From: Rhodobacter sp.
GTDB lineage: Bacteria; Pseudomonadota; Alphaproteobacteria; Rhodobacterales; Rhodobacteraceae
DNA: 64,000 nucleotides
Direction: 5' to 3'
NCBI GenBank assembly: GCA_020637555.1
Contig: JACKKF010000007.1
Location: 1 to 64,000 of the forward strand
Shown: piece by piece, positions 16,853 to 27,449 of the stretch
Layout: the number at the start of each line of letters is the position of its first letter
Numbering within the stretch: the first letter of the stretch is position 1
Program-made: the position numbers and the translations under genes
Notes under the pieces: model-generated
The model's database searches: none
Seen by the model: the letters and a program-made list of their open reading frames with translations, nothing else
Told to the model about the DNA's origin: nothing

Positions 16853-17557
16853 ATGGTCAAGGCGCTCGCAACCGCGCTTCTTTGCGCTGTCCTGGCAGGT
16901 CCGGCGTTGGCCGGTCCGATGACCGAGGCGGCCGAGATCTGCTCGGACCCGATGACCACCGGGCCCGAAAAGCGCGAGCGCCTGCCCCAACTGGGCTGGA
17001 CCCCGGCGCCGGTCGACGAGGCCGGCACCCTGACCGACCTGGCCGTGGCCCATGTGATCGGCTTCACCCGCGGCATGACCGACGTGAACGAACGGTTCGC
17101 GCGCGCGCCGCTGCTGGCGGCGAATTTCGCCCGTCTGGCCGGCGACGGGGCGATAACGCTGTGGCAGAAGGACGGCGCGTTGCTGGCTCTCAGCATCGCG
17201 CGCACCGCCGAGGATACCGAACATGTCGGCTGCTATCTGGCCATGCCTGCCGGCGACGAGACCCTGGCGCTGATCGACGCCCACGGCGGCCCCGAGGTCC
17301 TGCCGGACCTGGAACTGATGGCCGCGCGGTTCGACGAAACCGCGATGAACATGCGCGATGACATCCAGTATCGGATGTATTCGACCTGGACCCGCCTCAC
17401 CTCGGATCCGCAACGCACGCCGCTGACCGATGCCTATCGGCTGGAGCGTGTTGAACTCCGCGCCGAACAGGCGGACGAGGCCGGGCCCGACCCGGCGCCG
17501 ACCCCGGAAAAGGCCGGCATGCTTTCCCGTATTCCTATCCCTCACCCTGAGGATTGA
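16853..17557 (+). CDS. Exported protein of unknown function between sucD and sucA
   Basis: A 234-residue protein with a clear Sec signal peptide (MVKALATALLCAVLAG, predicted cut after PALA), so it is periplasmic or secreted. The mature part is acidic, with single cysteines in EICSDPMTT and VGCYLAMPAG that could form a disulfide, and a Pro/Asp/Glu-rich tail. I recognise no enzyme motif. It is packed between sucD (4 bases) and sucA (3 bases) and must be co-transcribed with TCA enzymes although it acts outside the cytoplasm. Codon use and GC look like the neighbours, so it seems long resident. Confidence 0.75.
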   Translation: MVKALATALLCAVLAGPALAGPMTEAAEICSDPMTTGPEKRERLPQLGWTPAPVDEAGTLTDLAVAHVIGFTRGMTDVNERFARAPLLAANFARLAGDGAITLWQKDGALLALSIARTAEDTEHVGCYLAMPAGDETLALIDAHGGPEVLPDLELMAARFDETAMNMRDDIQYRMYSTWTRLTSDPQRTPLTDAYRLERVELRAEQADEAGPDPAPTPEKAGMLSRIPIPHPED

Positions 17558-17560
17558 ATC

Positions 17561-20530
<2,970 letters not shown>

Positions 20531-20533
20531 TCA

Positions 20534-21751
20534 ATGAGCATCGAAGTCCGTGTGCCCACGCTTGGGGAAAGCGTCTCCGAGGCGACCATCGCCACCTGGT
20601 TCAAGAAACCGGGCGATGCCGTGCAGGCCGATGAAATGCTGTGCGAACTGGAAACCGACAAGGTGACGGTCGAGGTTCCGGCCCCGGCCGCCGGCGTTCT
20701 CAGCGAGATCATCGCGAAAGAGGGCGAGACGGTCGGCGTGAACGCGCTGCTGGCGATGATCGGCGAAGGGTCGGGTGCGGCTGCCGCGCCCAAGGCCGAG
20801 GCCGCGCCTGCCGCGGCAGCCCCCGCGGCCGAACCGGCGCCCGCCAAATCGGTCGAGGACGCTCCCTCGGCCAAGAAGGCGATGGCCGAAGCCGGTCTCA
20901 GCCCCGACCAGGTGCAGGGCACCGGGCGCGACGGCCGTGTCATGAAGGACGACGTGCAACGCGCCGTGGCCGCGGGCGCAGCCGCCCCGGCCGCTGCCCC
21001 GGCCCCTGCGCCGGTGTCGATGCCGCGCGGTCCGGTGCACGCTGACGACGCCTCGCGCGAAGAGCGTGTGCGCATGACCCGCCTGCGCGCCACCATCGCC
21101 CGTCGCCTGAAGGACGCCCAGAACACCGCCGCGATGCTGACCACCTACAACGAGGTGGACATGTCCGGCATCATGGCGCTGCGCGATGAATACAAGGCCC
21201 AGTTCGAAAAGAAGCACGGCGTCAAGCTGGGCTTCATGTCGTTCTTCGTCAAAGCCTGCTGCCACGCCCTGAAAGAGGTGCCCGAGGTCAACGCCGAGAT
21301 CGACGGCCAGGACATCATCTACAAGAACTATGTCCATATGGGTGTCGCCGTCGGCACGCCGACCGGGCTGGTCGTGCCGGTGGTCCGCGATGCCGATCAG
21401 ATGGGCTTTGCCGCGATCGAGAAGAAGATCGGCGAACTGGGCCTGCGCGCCCGCGACGGCAAGTTGAGCATGGCCGAGATGCAGGGCGGGTCGTTCACCA
21501 TCTCGAACGGGGGGGTCTATGGGTCGCTCATGTCCTCGCCGATCCTGAACCCGCCGCAGTCGGGGATCCTGGGGATGCACAAGATCCAGGACCGCCCTGT
21601 GGTGGTGAACGGACAGATCGTCATCCGGCCGATGATGTATCTGGCGCTCAGCTACGATCACCGCATCGTCGACGGCAAGGGTGCCGTGACCTTCCTGGTG
21701 CGCGTCAAGGAGGCGCTGGAAGATCCGCGCCGGCTGTTGATGGATCTGTGA
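20534..21751 (+). CDS. sucB: Dihydrolipoyllysine-residue succinyltransferase (E2)
   Basis: A 405-residue E2 core of the 2-oxoglutarate dehydrogenase complex. One N-terminal lipoyl domain has the modified lysine K43 in LETDKVTVEVPAP. A long Ala/Pro/Glu-rich linker follows, then a peripheral-subunit-binding domain (KKAMAEAGLSPDQVQGTGRD) and a C-terminal acyltransferase domain ending with the catalytic SYDHRIVDGKGAVTFL. The E3 gene lpdA follows about 1.4 kb downstream after two unrelated genes. The first base after the stop is close to a 9-bp hairpin at 21759-21780. Confidence 0.98.
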   Translation: MSIEVRVPTLGESVSEATIATWFKKPGDAVQADEMLCELETDKVTVEVPAPAAGVLSEIIAKEGETVGVNALLAMIGEGSGAAAAPKAEAAPAAAAPAAEPAPAKSVEDAPSAKKAMAEAGLSPDQVQGTGRDGRVMKDDVQRAVAAGAAAPAAAPAPAPVSMPRGPVHADDASREERVRMTRLRATIARRLKDAQNTAAMLTTYNEVDMSGIMALRDEYKAQFEKKHGVKLGFMSFFVKACCHALKEVPEVNAEIDGQDIIYKNYVHMGVAVGTPTGLVVPVVRDADQMGFAAIEKKIGELGLRARDGKLSMAEMQGGSFTISNGGVYGSLMSSPILNPPQSGILGMHKIQDRPVVVNGQIVIRPMMYLALSYDHRIVDGKGAVTFLVRVKEALEDPRRLLMDL

Positions 21752-21758
21752 CGCGCAG

Positions 21759-21780
21759 GGCGCGGGCAACCGCCCGCGCC
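21759..21780 (+). terminator. Hairpin after sucB
   Basis: A 9-bp perfect stem (GGCGCGGGC with GCCCGCGCC) and an AACC loop begins 8 bases after the sucB stop. There is no T-run, so it is not a canonical intrinsic terminator. It may slow transcription or protect the 3' end of the sucCDAB message, lowering expression of the sulfotransferase that follows. Confidence 0.45.
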
Positions 21781-21799
21781 GGCCCCTGCAAGGTGATGC

Positions 21800-22663
21800 A
21801 TGGCCTCGGTTTTCCTCAGCAAACCGGCGACGTGGCAGCAGTCAAAGCGCCTGCTCGATGCCTCATGGGCAGCCGAGGGGGCGCGTTTTGGCAGCCGCGA
21901 ACGGCATGATGCGTTCTACACCTATCTGCTGACACCCCGCAGTGGGCGCTGGGCCTATGTCTCGTCGGGCAAGACCGGCACGACCTCGACCCTGGCGTTG
22001 CTGTTCCGGCTGGAATTCGGGGTCGAGAACAGCGCGCTGGTCGCGGACCCGTCGGACATGAACCGCGACGCGGCGATGCATCGGGCGGTCAACGCCGGGG
22101 TGTTTCGCAGCCTTCATGCGCGCGACGACATCGACAGCCTGTCGGGCTATCTGGCGAACACGCTGCGCATCGCCACGGTGCGGCACCCGACCGATCGCGC
22201 CTGGTCGGCGTTCCGGTATCTTTGCCGGTCGCAGGATCTGCGGCACATGCAGTTCGCCGCCGCCCGCATCCGGCTGTGCGCGCTGACCGGCTTCGACTGG
22301 GACAGCCATGCGCGCACGCGCGAGGGGTTCGAACGGTTCCTCGATTTCGTCGCCATCGAACTGGGCGATGACAGCGCGCAGTTGCCGGACAACCACTGGC
22401 GCCCCCAATGGCTGGATATCCGGCCCGACCTGTTCCGCCCGGATGTGCTGGGGCGTCTGGAACAGCCCGATGCGCTGATCGCCGCGCTGGTCGACCGGCT
22501 GGGGCGCGCGCCCGGCGATGACGGCGCGATCCGCCGTGGCGATCTGAACGGCGATCCCGGCGCGATGCGCGATCGCCCGGGCTGGATGACCGCCCCCTCG
22601 GTGGTGACGCGGCTGGCGCATGTCTATGGCACGGATTACGAGGCATTCGATTATGACCCCTGA
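21800..22663 (+). CDS. Sulfotransferase family protein
   Basis: A 287-residue protein related to the PAPS-dependent sulfotransferase fold. A P-loop-like 5'-phosphosulfate segment SSGKTGTTSTLALLF starts near residue 55, and a 3'-phosphate-binding-like RHPTDRAWSAFRY starts near residue 128. Family members move sulfate from PAPS to carbohydrate or small-molecule hydroxyls. The acceptor here cannot be guessed. It lies between sucB and lpdA, overlapping the MAPEG gene by 11 bases at its 3' end, an unexpected position within a core TCA operon. Several ATG codons lie near the start; 21800 is chosen with AAGGTG just upstream. Confidence 0.7.
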   Translation: MASVFLSKPATWQQSKRLLDASWAAEGARFGSRERHDAFYTYLLTPRSGRWAYVSSGKTGTTSTLALLFRLEFGVENSALVADPSDMNRDAAMHRAVNAGVFRSLHARDDIDSLSGYLANTLRIATVRHPTDRAWSAFRYLCRSQDLRHMQFAAARIRLCALTGFDWDSHARTREGFERFLDFVAIELGDDSAQLPDNHWRPQWLDIRPDLFRPDVLGRLEQPDALIAALVDRLGRAPGDDGAIRRGDLNGDPGAMRDRPGWMTAPSVVTRLAHVYGTDYEAFDYDP

Positions 22664-23042
22664 ACTGACCGCCCTGACCCTGGCCGCGCTGCTGCAGGGT
22701 CTGCAATTCGCGCTGTATTCGGCGCTGGCGCAAAAACAGGTCGGCACGCGCTATGCCGCCAGCCCGCGCGACGAGGCCCGCCAGCTCACCGGCTACGCCG
22801 GGCGCGCGCAGCGGGCGCTGACCAACCATTTCGAAGGGCTGGTCCTGTTCACCATCGCCGTTCTGGTCGTCACCCTGTCCGATCAGTCCAGCCCGCTCAC
22901 CCGCGTCGCCGCCTGGAGCTATCTCGGCGCGCGCGTCGTCTACGTTCCCGCCTACCTGTTCGGCTGGGCGCCGGGGCGCTCGCTGATCTGGTTCGTCGGA
23001 TTCTTCGCGACCTTGACCCTGCTGGTCGCGGCTCTCGTCTGA
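22653..23042 (+). CDS. MAPEG family membrane protein
   Basis: A 129-residue protein with four hydrophobic segments, matching the MAPEG family (membrane-associated proteins in eicosanoid and glutathione metabolism). Typical parts are YAGRAQRALTNHFEGLVLFT and AWSYLGARVVYVPAYLFGWA. Bacterial members are mostly uncharacterised; some have glutathione transferase or peroxidase activity. The ATG at 22653 overlaps the sulfotransferase stop by 11 bases, so the two are coupled. A dispersed intergenic element with hairpin separates it from lpdA. Confidence 0.85.
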   Translation: MTPELTALTLAALLQGLQFALYSALAQKQVGTRYAASPRDEARQLTGYAGRAQRALTNHFEGLVLFTIAVLVVTLSDQSSPLTRVAAWSYLGARVVYVPAYLFGWAPGRSLIWFVGFFATLTLLVAALV

Positions 23043-23043
23043 T

Positions 23044-23111
23044 GTCTCATCTTTGTGCTTCAAATATCCTCGGGGGGTGAGGCCGCAGGCCGAGGGGGGC
23101 GAAGCGCCCCC
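23044..23111. repeat. Intergenic hairpin/TATTT element, copy 1
   Basis: Right after the MAPEG stop lies a stretch whose minus-strand reading is CCCCCCGAGGATATTT, then GAAGCACAAAGATGAGA. It is followed by a GC hairpin (GGGGGCG 23095-23101 with CGCCCCC 23105-23111, loop AAG). Related copies follow lpdA (24574-24635) and the pseudouridine synthase (31796-31870). The arrangement of a strong hairpin next to CCCCGxGxxTATTT suggests a dispersed element that also serves as a terminator. Confidence 0.55.
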
Positions 23112-23140
23112 TTCCCCCGATCCCAACCAGGAGACCCGAA

Positions 23141-24529
23141 ATGGCTGACTTCGACCTCATCGTCATCGGCGCCGGACCCGGCGGCTATGTCTGCGCCATC
23201 CGCGCTGCGCAACTGGGCCTCAAGGTGGCCTGCGTCGAAGGGCGCGAGACCCTGGGCGGCACCTGCCTGAACGTGGGCTGCATCCCCTCGAAGGCGTTGC
23301 TCAACGCCACCCACCAGTTGCACGAGGTGCACGAGAATTTCGAGACCATGGGCCTGATGGGCGCCAAGCCCAAGGTCGACTGGGACAGGATGAAGGCCTA
23401 CAAGCAGGATGTGGTCACCGGCAACACCAAGGGCATCGAGTTCCTGTTCAAGAAGAACAAGGTGACCTGGCTCAAGGGCTGGGCCTCGATCCCGGCCGCC
23501 GGGCAGGTCAAGGTCGGCGACACGGTGCACGGCGCGAAGAATATCGTCATCGCCTCGGGCTCGGTGCCGTCGTCGCTGCCCGGGGTCGAGGTCGATGAGG
23601 AGGCGATCGTCACCTCGACCGGCGCACTGAGCCTGCCGAAGATCCCGAAATCGATGGTGGTCATCGGCGCCGGCGTGATCGGGCTGGAAATGGGCTCGGT
23701 CTATGCCCGCCTGGGCACCGAGGTCACGGTGGTCGAATACCTGGACGCGATCACCCCCGGTATGGACGGCGAGGTCGCCAAGCTGCTGCAGCGCATCCTG
23801 AAGAAGCAGGGCCTGAATTTCACCCTGGGTGCCGCCGTGCAAAAGGCCGAACGCACCAGGAAGGGCGTCAAGTTGAGCTACACGCTGCGCAAGGACGACA
23901 GCGCGCACGAGATCGAGGCCGAGGTGGTGCTGGTCGCCACGGGGCGCAAACCCTATACCGACGGGCTGGGCCTGGAGGCCGTGGGCGTCGAGATGCTGCC
24001 GCGCGGCCAGATCAAGACCGACGCCCACTGGGCGACCTCGGTCAAGGGGATCTATGCGATCGGCGACGCGGTGACGGGCCCCATGCTGGCGCACAAGGCC
24101 GAGGACGAGGGCATGGCCGTGGCCGAAGTCATCGCCGGCAAGCACGGGCATGTGAACTACGACGTCATCCCCGGCGTGATCTACACCACGCCCGAGGTCG
24201 CCTCGGTCGGCAAGACGGAAGAACAGTTGAAGGAGGCGGGCGTGGCCTACAAGGTCGGCAAGTTCCCCTTCATGGGCAACGCGCGCGCCAAGGCGGTGTT
24301 CCAGGCGGACGGTTTCGTGAAGCTGCTGGCCGACAAGACGACCGACCGCATCCTGGGGTGCCATATCGTCGGGCCGGGGGCGGGCGACCTGATCCACGAA
24401 GTCTGCGTCGCGATGGAATTCGGCGCGGCGGCACAGGATCTGGCGCTGACGTGCCACGCCCACCCGACCTATTCCGAAGCGGTGCGCGAGGCGGCTCTGG
24501 CCTGTGGCGACGGCGCCATTCACGCCTGA
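23141..24529 (+). CDS. lpdA: Dihydrolipoyl dehydrogenase (E3)
   Basis: A 462-residue FAD enzyme that reoxidises lipoamide on E2 with NAD. The FAD-binding DLIVIGAGPGGYVCAIRAAQ is followed by the redox disulfide in GGTCLNVGCIPSKALL, the NAD-binding VVIGAGVIGLEMGSVYARLG, and the C-terminal His-Glu dyad in CHAHPTYSEAVREAA from the partner subunit. Placement after sucB marks it as the E3 of the 2-oxoglutarate dehydrogenase complex; it may also serve other 2-oxo-acid dehydrogenases. An RBS (AGGAGA) precedes the ATG. Two strong hairpins follow. Confidence 0.97.
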   Translation: MADFDLIVIGAGPGGYVCAIRAAQLGLKVACVEGRETLGGTCLNVGCIPSKALLNATHQLHEVHENFETMGLMGAKPKVDWDRMKAYKQDVVTGNTKGIEFLFKKNKVTWLKGWASIPAAGQVKVGDTVHGAKNIVIASGSVPSSLPGVEVDEEAIVTSTGALSLPKIPKSMVVIGAGVIGLEMGSVYARLGTEVTVVEYLDAITPGMDGEVAKLLQRILKKQGLNFTLGAAVQKAERTRKGVKLSYTLRKDDSAHEIEAEVVLVATGRKPYTDGLGLEAVGVEMLPRGQIKTDAHWATSVKGIYAIGDAVTGPMLAHKAEDEGMAVAEVIAGKHGHVNYDVIPGVIYTTPEVASVGKTEEQLKEAGVAYKVGKFPFMGNARAKAVFQADGFVKLLADKTTDRILGCHIVGPGAGDLIHEVCVAMEFGAAAQDLALTCHAHPTYSEAVREAALACGDGAIHA

Positions 24530-24546
24530 CGCGGTGTCGGGCGGCG

Positions 24547-24599
24547 TCGGGGGCGGCTGCCCCCGAATTTCGCTTCAAGGGGTCCACGGACCCCTTGAA
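24547..24599 (+). terminator. Tandem hairpins after lpdA (element copy 2)
   Basis: Two perfect inverted repeats follow the lpdA stop: TCGGGGGC/GCCCCCGA with a 4-base loop (24547-24566), and a 12-bp stem TTCAAGGGGTCC/GGACCCCTTGAA (24574-24599) whose top two bases would form an open loop. The second is followed by CCCCGTGCGTATTT and GGACAAGATGA, the same core as copies 1 and 3. They separate convergent lpdA and the ABC ATPase gene and probably terminate both. Confidence 0.6.
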
Positions 24600-24703
24600 A
24601 ATCCCCGTGCGTATTTCGGACAAGATGATGGGTGCGCGATGGTCGCCGTGGACGGGTGCCGGGGTGGACGGGGCCAGGCTGGACGGGGGCCGGGGCGGGC
24701 CGA

Positions 24704-25660
24704 TCAGCGCGCGGCCTCAGGCGCCGCGTCCCGTGCCTGGCGCGTCAGCGCGAGGAAGGCATCCTCGAGGTCGGGTTCGGCGGTGGAGAGATCCACTATC
24801 TCGACCCCGGCATCGCCCAGGGCGTGCAGGACGGCGCCCGCGTTGACCCGGCTTTGCGGATAGGACAGCGCCAGCCAGCCATCGCCGCGATCCTCGCGCG
24901 TGACGCCCTCGGGCAAGGGCAGGGCGCCGACGGGCGCCGCGGTGCGCACCAGGAGCGTCTTGGCGTCGATCCGGCCGACGATCGCCTGGGTCGAATCGCG
25001 CACGATCAGCCGGCCCTTGTCGATGATGGCGATCTCGTCGCACATCTCCTGCGCTTCCTCGAGGTAATGGGTGGTCAGGATGATCGTCATGCCCTGGCGG
25101 TTCAGCATCCGCACATTTGCCCACAGCATTTGCCGCAGTTCGATGTCGACGCCGGCGGTGGGTTCATCCAGCACCAGAACCTGAGGCGCGTGCACCAGCG
25201 CCTTGCCCAGCAGCAACCGCCTGCGCATCCCGCCCGACAGCGTGCGGGCATAGGCGTTGGCCTTGTCGGTCAGGCCGATCAGGCCCAGGATCTCGTCCGT
25301 GCGGCGCTGGCGCGCGGGCACGCCGTAAAGCCCGGCCTGCACCTCGAGCGCCTCGCGCGGGGAAAAGAACGGGTCCACATTCAGTTCTTGCGGCATGACG
25401 CCGATTGCAGCGCGCGACTGGCGCGGGTTCTGGTCCTGGTCGAACCCCCAGATCCGCACCCGACCCGAGGTCTTGCGCACCAGACCCGCCAGGATGTTGA
25501 TCAGCGTGGATTTGCCCGCGCCATTGGGGCCCAGAAGCCCGAACACCGATCCTTGGGGAATGGTCAGGTCGATCCCGCCGAGGGCTTCCTTGGCGCCGGT
25601 TTTCCCGCTGGCGGCATAGACCTTGCGCAGGCCTTCGATCTGGATTGCGTGCTCGGTCAT
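24704..25660 (-). CDS. ABC transporter ATP-binding protein (YadG/CcmA-type)
   Basis: A 318-residue ABC ATPase with Walker A GLLGPNGAGKSTLINILAG, signature LSGGMRRRLLLGKALVHAP, Walker B VLVLDEPTAGVD and the switch histidine in LTTHYLEEAQ. A C-terminal ~90-residue extension matches ABC-2 exporter ATPases of the drug/polysaccharide/YadG group. CAGGAG precedes the ATG at 25660. No permease gene is adjacent on either side, so its ABC-2 membrane partner must be encoded elsewhere. Confidence 0.92.
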   Translation of the reverse strand: MTEHAIQIEGLRKVYAASGKTGAKEALGGIDLTIPQGSVFGLLGPNGAGKSTLINILAGLVRKTSGRVRIWGFDQDQNPRQSRAAIGVMPQELNVDPFFSPREALEVQAGLYGVPARQRRTDEILGLIGLTDKANAYARTLSGGMRRRLLLGKALVHAPQVLVLDEPTAGVDIELRQMLWANVRMLNRQGMTIILTTHYLEEAQEMCDEIAIIDKGRLIVRDSTQAIVGRIDAKTLLVRTAAPVGALPLPEGVTREDRGDGWLALSYPQSRVNAGAVLHALGDAGVEIVDLSTAEPDLEDAFLALTRQARDAAPEAAR

Positions 25661-25740
25661 CTTGCTCCTGCCGGGAAACGGGGTATTGTCTGGGCCCATC
25701 ACGCATAGGCCGTTCCGACCGCCGAGACAAGGAAGCCCCG

Positions 25741-25935
25741 ATGTCAGCCAGCCCCGCGCACGACGCCCCCGCCACCCATGTCGTCCACAGCCGCCGCTTT
25801 TCCTGCGATGGCGGTGAGGGCGCGCTGGGCCATCCGCGCGTCTGGCTGACGATCCCGCACGAGGCGGGGTTCATCGACTGCCCCTATTGCGACGCGCGCT
25901 ACACCCTGGCCGCGGGCGCAAGCGACGCGCACTGA
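25741..25935 (+). CDS. Zinc-finger (CHCC) domain protein
   Basis: A 64-residue protein matching the zf-CHCC family: the ligands are C22 (FSCDGGEGALGHP), H31, C47 and C50 (FIDCPYCDARYTL). The same domain occurs in the NDUFS6 subunit of respiratory complex I, and free-standing alphaproteobacterial copies are thought to be its counterpart. The ATG at 25741 is the only start near the conserved region. It is divergent from the ABC ATPase and upstream of a pirin gene. Confidence 0.8.
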   Translation: MSASPAHDAPATHVVHSRRFSCDGGEGALGHPRVWLTIPHEAGFIDCPYCDARYTLAAGASDAH

Positions 25936-26027
25936 ACAGCGCCTGTGCGCTGGCGCGCAGGCCGCGGGCTGGAAAGCAGCGGGGCGGCGATCCATATCGG
26001 GGGCAACCTGACCCACAGGAGGCTTCC

Positions 26028-26933
26028 ATGACCTTTCGTCCCGTGACCGCGACCCGCAAGGCGCAACCGGCGCTCGAAGGCGCGGGCGTGCACCTGCACC
26101 GTGTCTTTGGCTTTGGCGACCCGGCCGAGGCCGATCCGTTCCTGCTGCTCGACGATTTTCGCAACGATGACCCCGCGCTCTATCGCAAGGGGTTTCCGTG
26201 GCATCCGCACCGTGGCATCGAAACCATCACCTATGTGCTGGAGGGGTCGGTCGATCACGCCGATTCCCTGGGCAACAAGGGACGGCTGGGCCCGGGATCG
26301 GTGCAGTGGATGACCGCCGGATCGGGTATCCTGCATCAGGAAATGCCGCTGGGCAACGCCCGGGGGCAGATGCACGGGTTCCAGCTGTGGGCCAATCTGC
26401 CGCGCGACCTGAAGATGACCGCGCCGCGCTATCAGGACATCCAGGCCGGCGATATCGAAACGGTGGTGGATGACGATGGCACCGCGGTGCGCATCATCAC
26501 CGGCCAGTTCTGGGGCAAGTGCGGCCCGGTGGACGGGATCGCGGCCGATCCCCTCTATCTGGATGTTTCGGTGCCGCCCAACACCCGCAAGGTGCTGAAG
26601 GTCGATACCTATGCGAACACCTTTGCCTATGTGTTCGCCGGGGCCGGCACCTTCCGCGATGCCGCGCGGCCCGAGGGGGTGCGCGTGGAAAAGGAAGTTG
26701 CGGGCCAGGAGCTGAACATCCGCGATCTCAGCGGCAACCGCACGCTGGTGCGCTTCGGCACCGGCGACGAGATCGTGGTGACGGCGGGTCCGGACGGGGT
26801 GCGGTTCCTGCTCGTTTCGGGGCAGCCGATCCAGGAGCCGGTCGCCTGGCACGGACCGATCGTGATGAACACCCGCGAAGAGCTGCGGCAGGCGTTTCAG
26901 GAACTGAACAACGGCACCTTCATCCGGGGGTGA
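26028..26933 (+). CDS. Pirin family protein
   Basis: A 301-residue bicupin protein. The N-terminal cupin contains the metal-binding FPWHPHRGIETITYVLEGSV with PHRG and later GSGILHQEMPLGN; the C-terminal cupin follows KVLKVDTYANTFAYVFAGAG. Bacterial pirins bind iron or other metals; some oxidise quercetin, and one modulates pyruvate dehydrogenase. No specific role can be assigned. A strong RBS (ACAGGAGG) precedes the ATG. It ends at a perfect GAAA-loop terminator shared with the convergent small gene. Confidence 0.92.
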   Translation: MTFRPVTATRKAQPALEGAGVHLHRVFGFGDPAEADPFLLLDDFRNDDPALYRKGFPWHPHRGIETITYVLEGSVDHADSLGNKGRLGPGSVQWMTAGSGILHQEMPLGNARGQMHGFQLWANLPRDLKMTAPRYQDIQAGDIETVVDDDGTAVRIITGQFWGKCGPVDGIAADPLYLDVSVPPNTRKVLKVDTYANTFAYVFAGAGTFRDAARPEGVRVEKEVAGQELNIRDLSGNRTLVRFGTGDEIVVTAGPDGVRFLLVSGQPIQEPVAWHGPIVMNTREELRQAFQELNNGTFIRG

Positions 26934-26956
26934 ACCCGGCGCCGGTTCGCACATGA

Positions 26957-26982
26957 AAAGGGCGGGGGAAACCCCGCCCTTT
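26957..26982. terminator. Bidirectional intrinsic terminator
   Basis: An 11-bp perfect stem (AAAGGGCGGGG with CCCCGCCCTTT) closed by a GAAA tetraloop. The arms provide T-runs on both strands: TTTCTG downstream on plus and TTTT on minus. It lies between the convergent pirin gene and the 41-residue protein gene and fits a two-way rho-independent terminator. Confidence 0.85.
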
Positions 26983-27002
26983 CTGCATCGTGCACGTCCG
27001 GT

Positions 27003-27128
27003 TCAGGCCGCGCGTTTGGCACGATAGGCAAGCTCGCGCTGCAGGGCCTTGGCGGCCTGCGTCATGCCCGCCTTGCTCAGCTCCTCGATGCGCTGGAGCA
27101 GTTCGTCATTGGTCAGATCGTTCGACAT
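27003..27128 (-). CDS. 41-residue conserved-looking small protein
   Basis: A short gene encoding 41 residues (MSNDLTNDELLQRIEELSKA...), charged and helical, ending in the basic ALQRELAYRAKRAA. AAGGAG stands 6 bases before the ATG at 27128, and a strong terminator follows the stop, so it is a complete transcription unit. I do not recognise a family. The pattern of one amphipathic helix with basic tail could bind nucleic acid or a protein partner. It is divergent from polA. Confidence 0.65.
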   Translation of the reverse strand: MSNDLTNDELLQRIEELSKAGMTQAAKALQRELAYRAKRAA

Positions 27129-27449
27129 GTCGTCTCCTTTTCGTCTGGTCCCCAAGCCGAAAACCGATCCGCGCCCGGCACGAGACGGGGCGAGGACAGG
27201 CAAAGGCCCGGGCTGGACTGCTTCCGGGGAATGCGCCGCACGCGCTGGGTCAGGGGGACCCGCATGGCCACCAGGGGCCGACCGGAAGACGCTCTCTATA
27301 TGTCAAGGCGGGGCGCAAAGATCAACCTCGGCCGCGCGGGTGGCGGCGATGGGGGTTATCGCCCGCCCTGTGGGCGTGGCGGCTGGACGGGCCGGTTCCA
27401 GGGGGCTACCAAGGTCAGGCAAGGAACAGGGCGCGAACGGGGGTGCGGC
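27129..27449. other. Intergenic region upstream of polA
   Basis: A 321-base divergent gap. The polA frame stays open back to about 27231, but that translation has no Pol I similarity and polA has a good ATG at 27450. I see a possible -10-like TATATG near 27298 and no strong hairpin. It should carry promoters for polA and for the 41-residue gene. Confidence 0.4.

Noticed and set aside
27231..27449. Longer polA start using the frame open back to 27231
   Set aside because: The added 73 residues are Arg/Gly-rich and unlike any Pol I N-terminus; the ATG at 27450 gives the expected length and an immediate LHLIDGSAYIFRAYHAL start.
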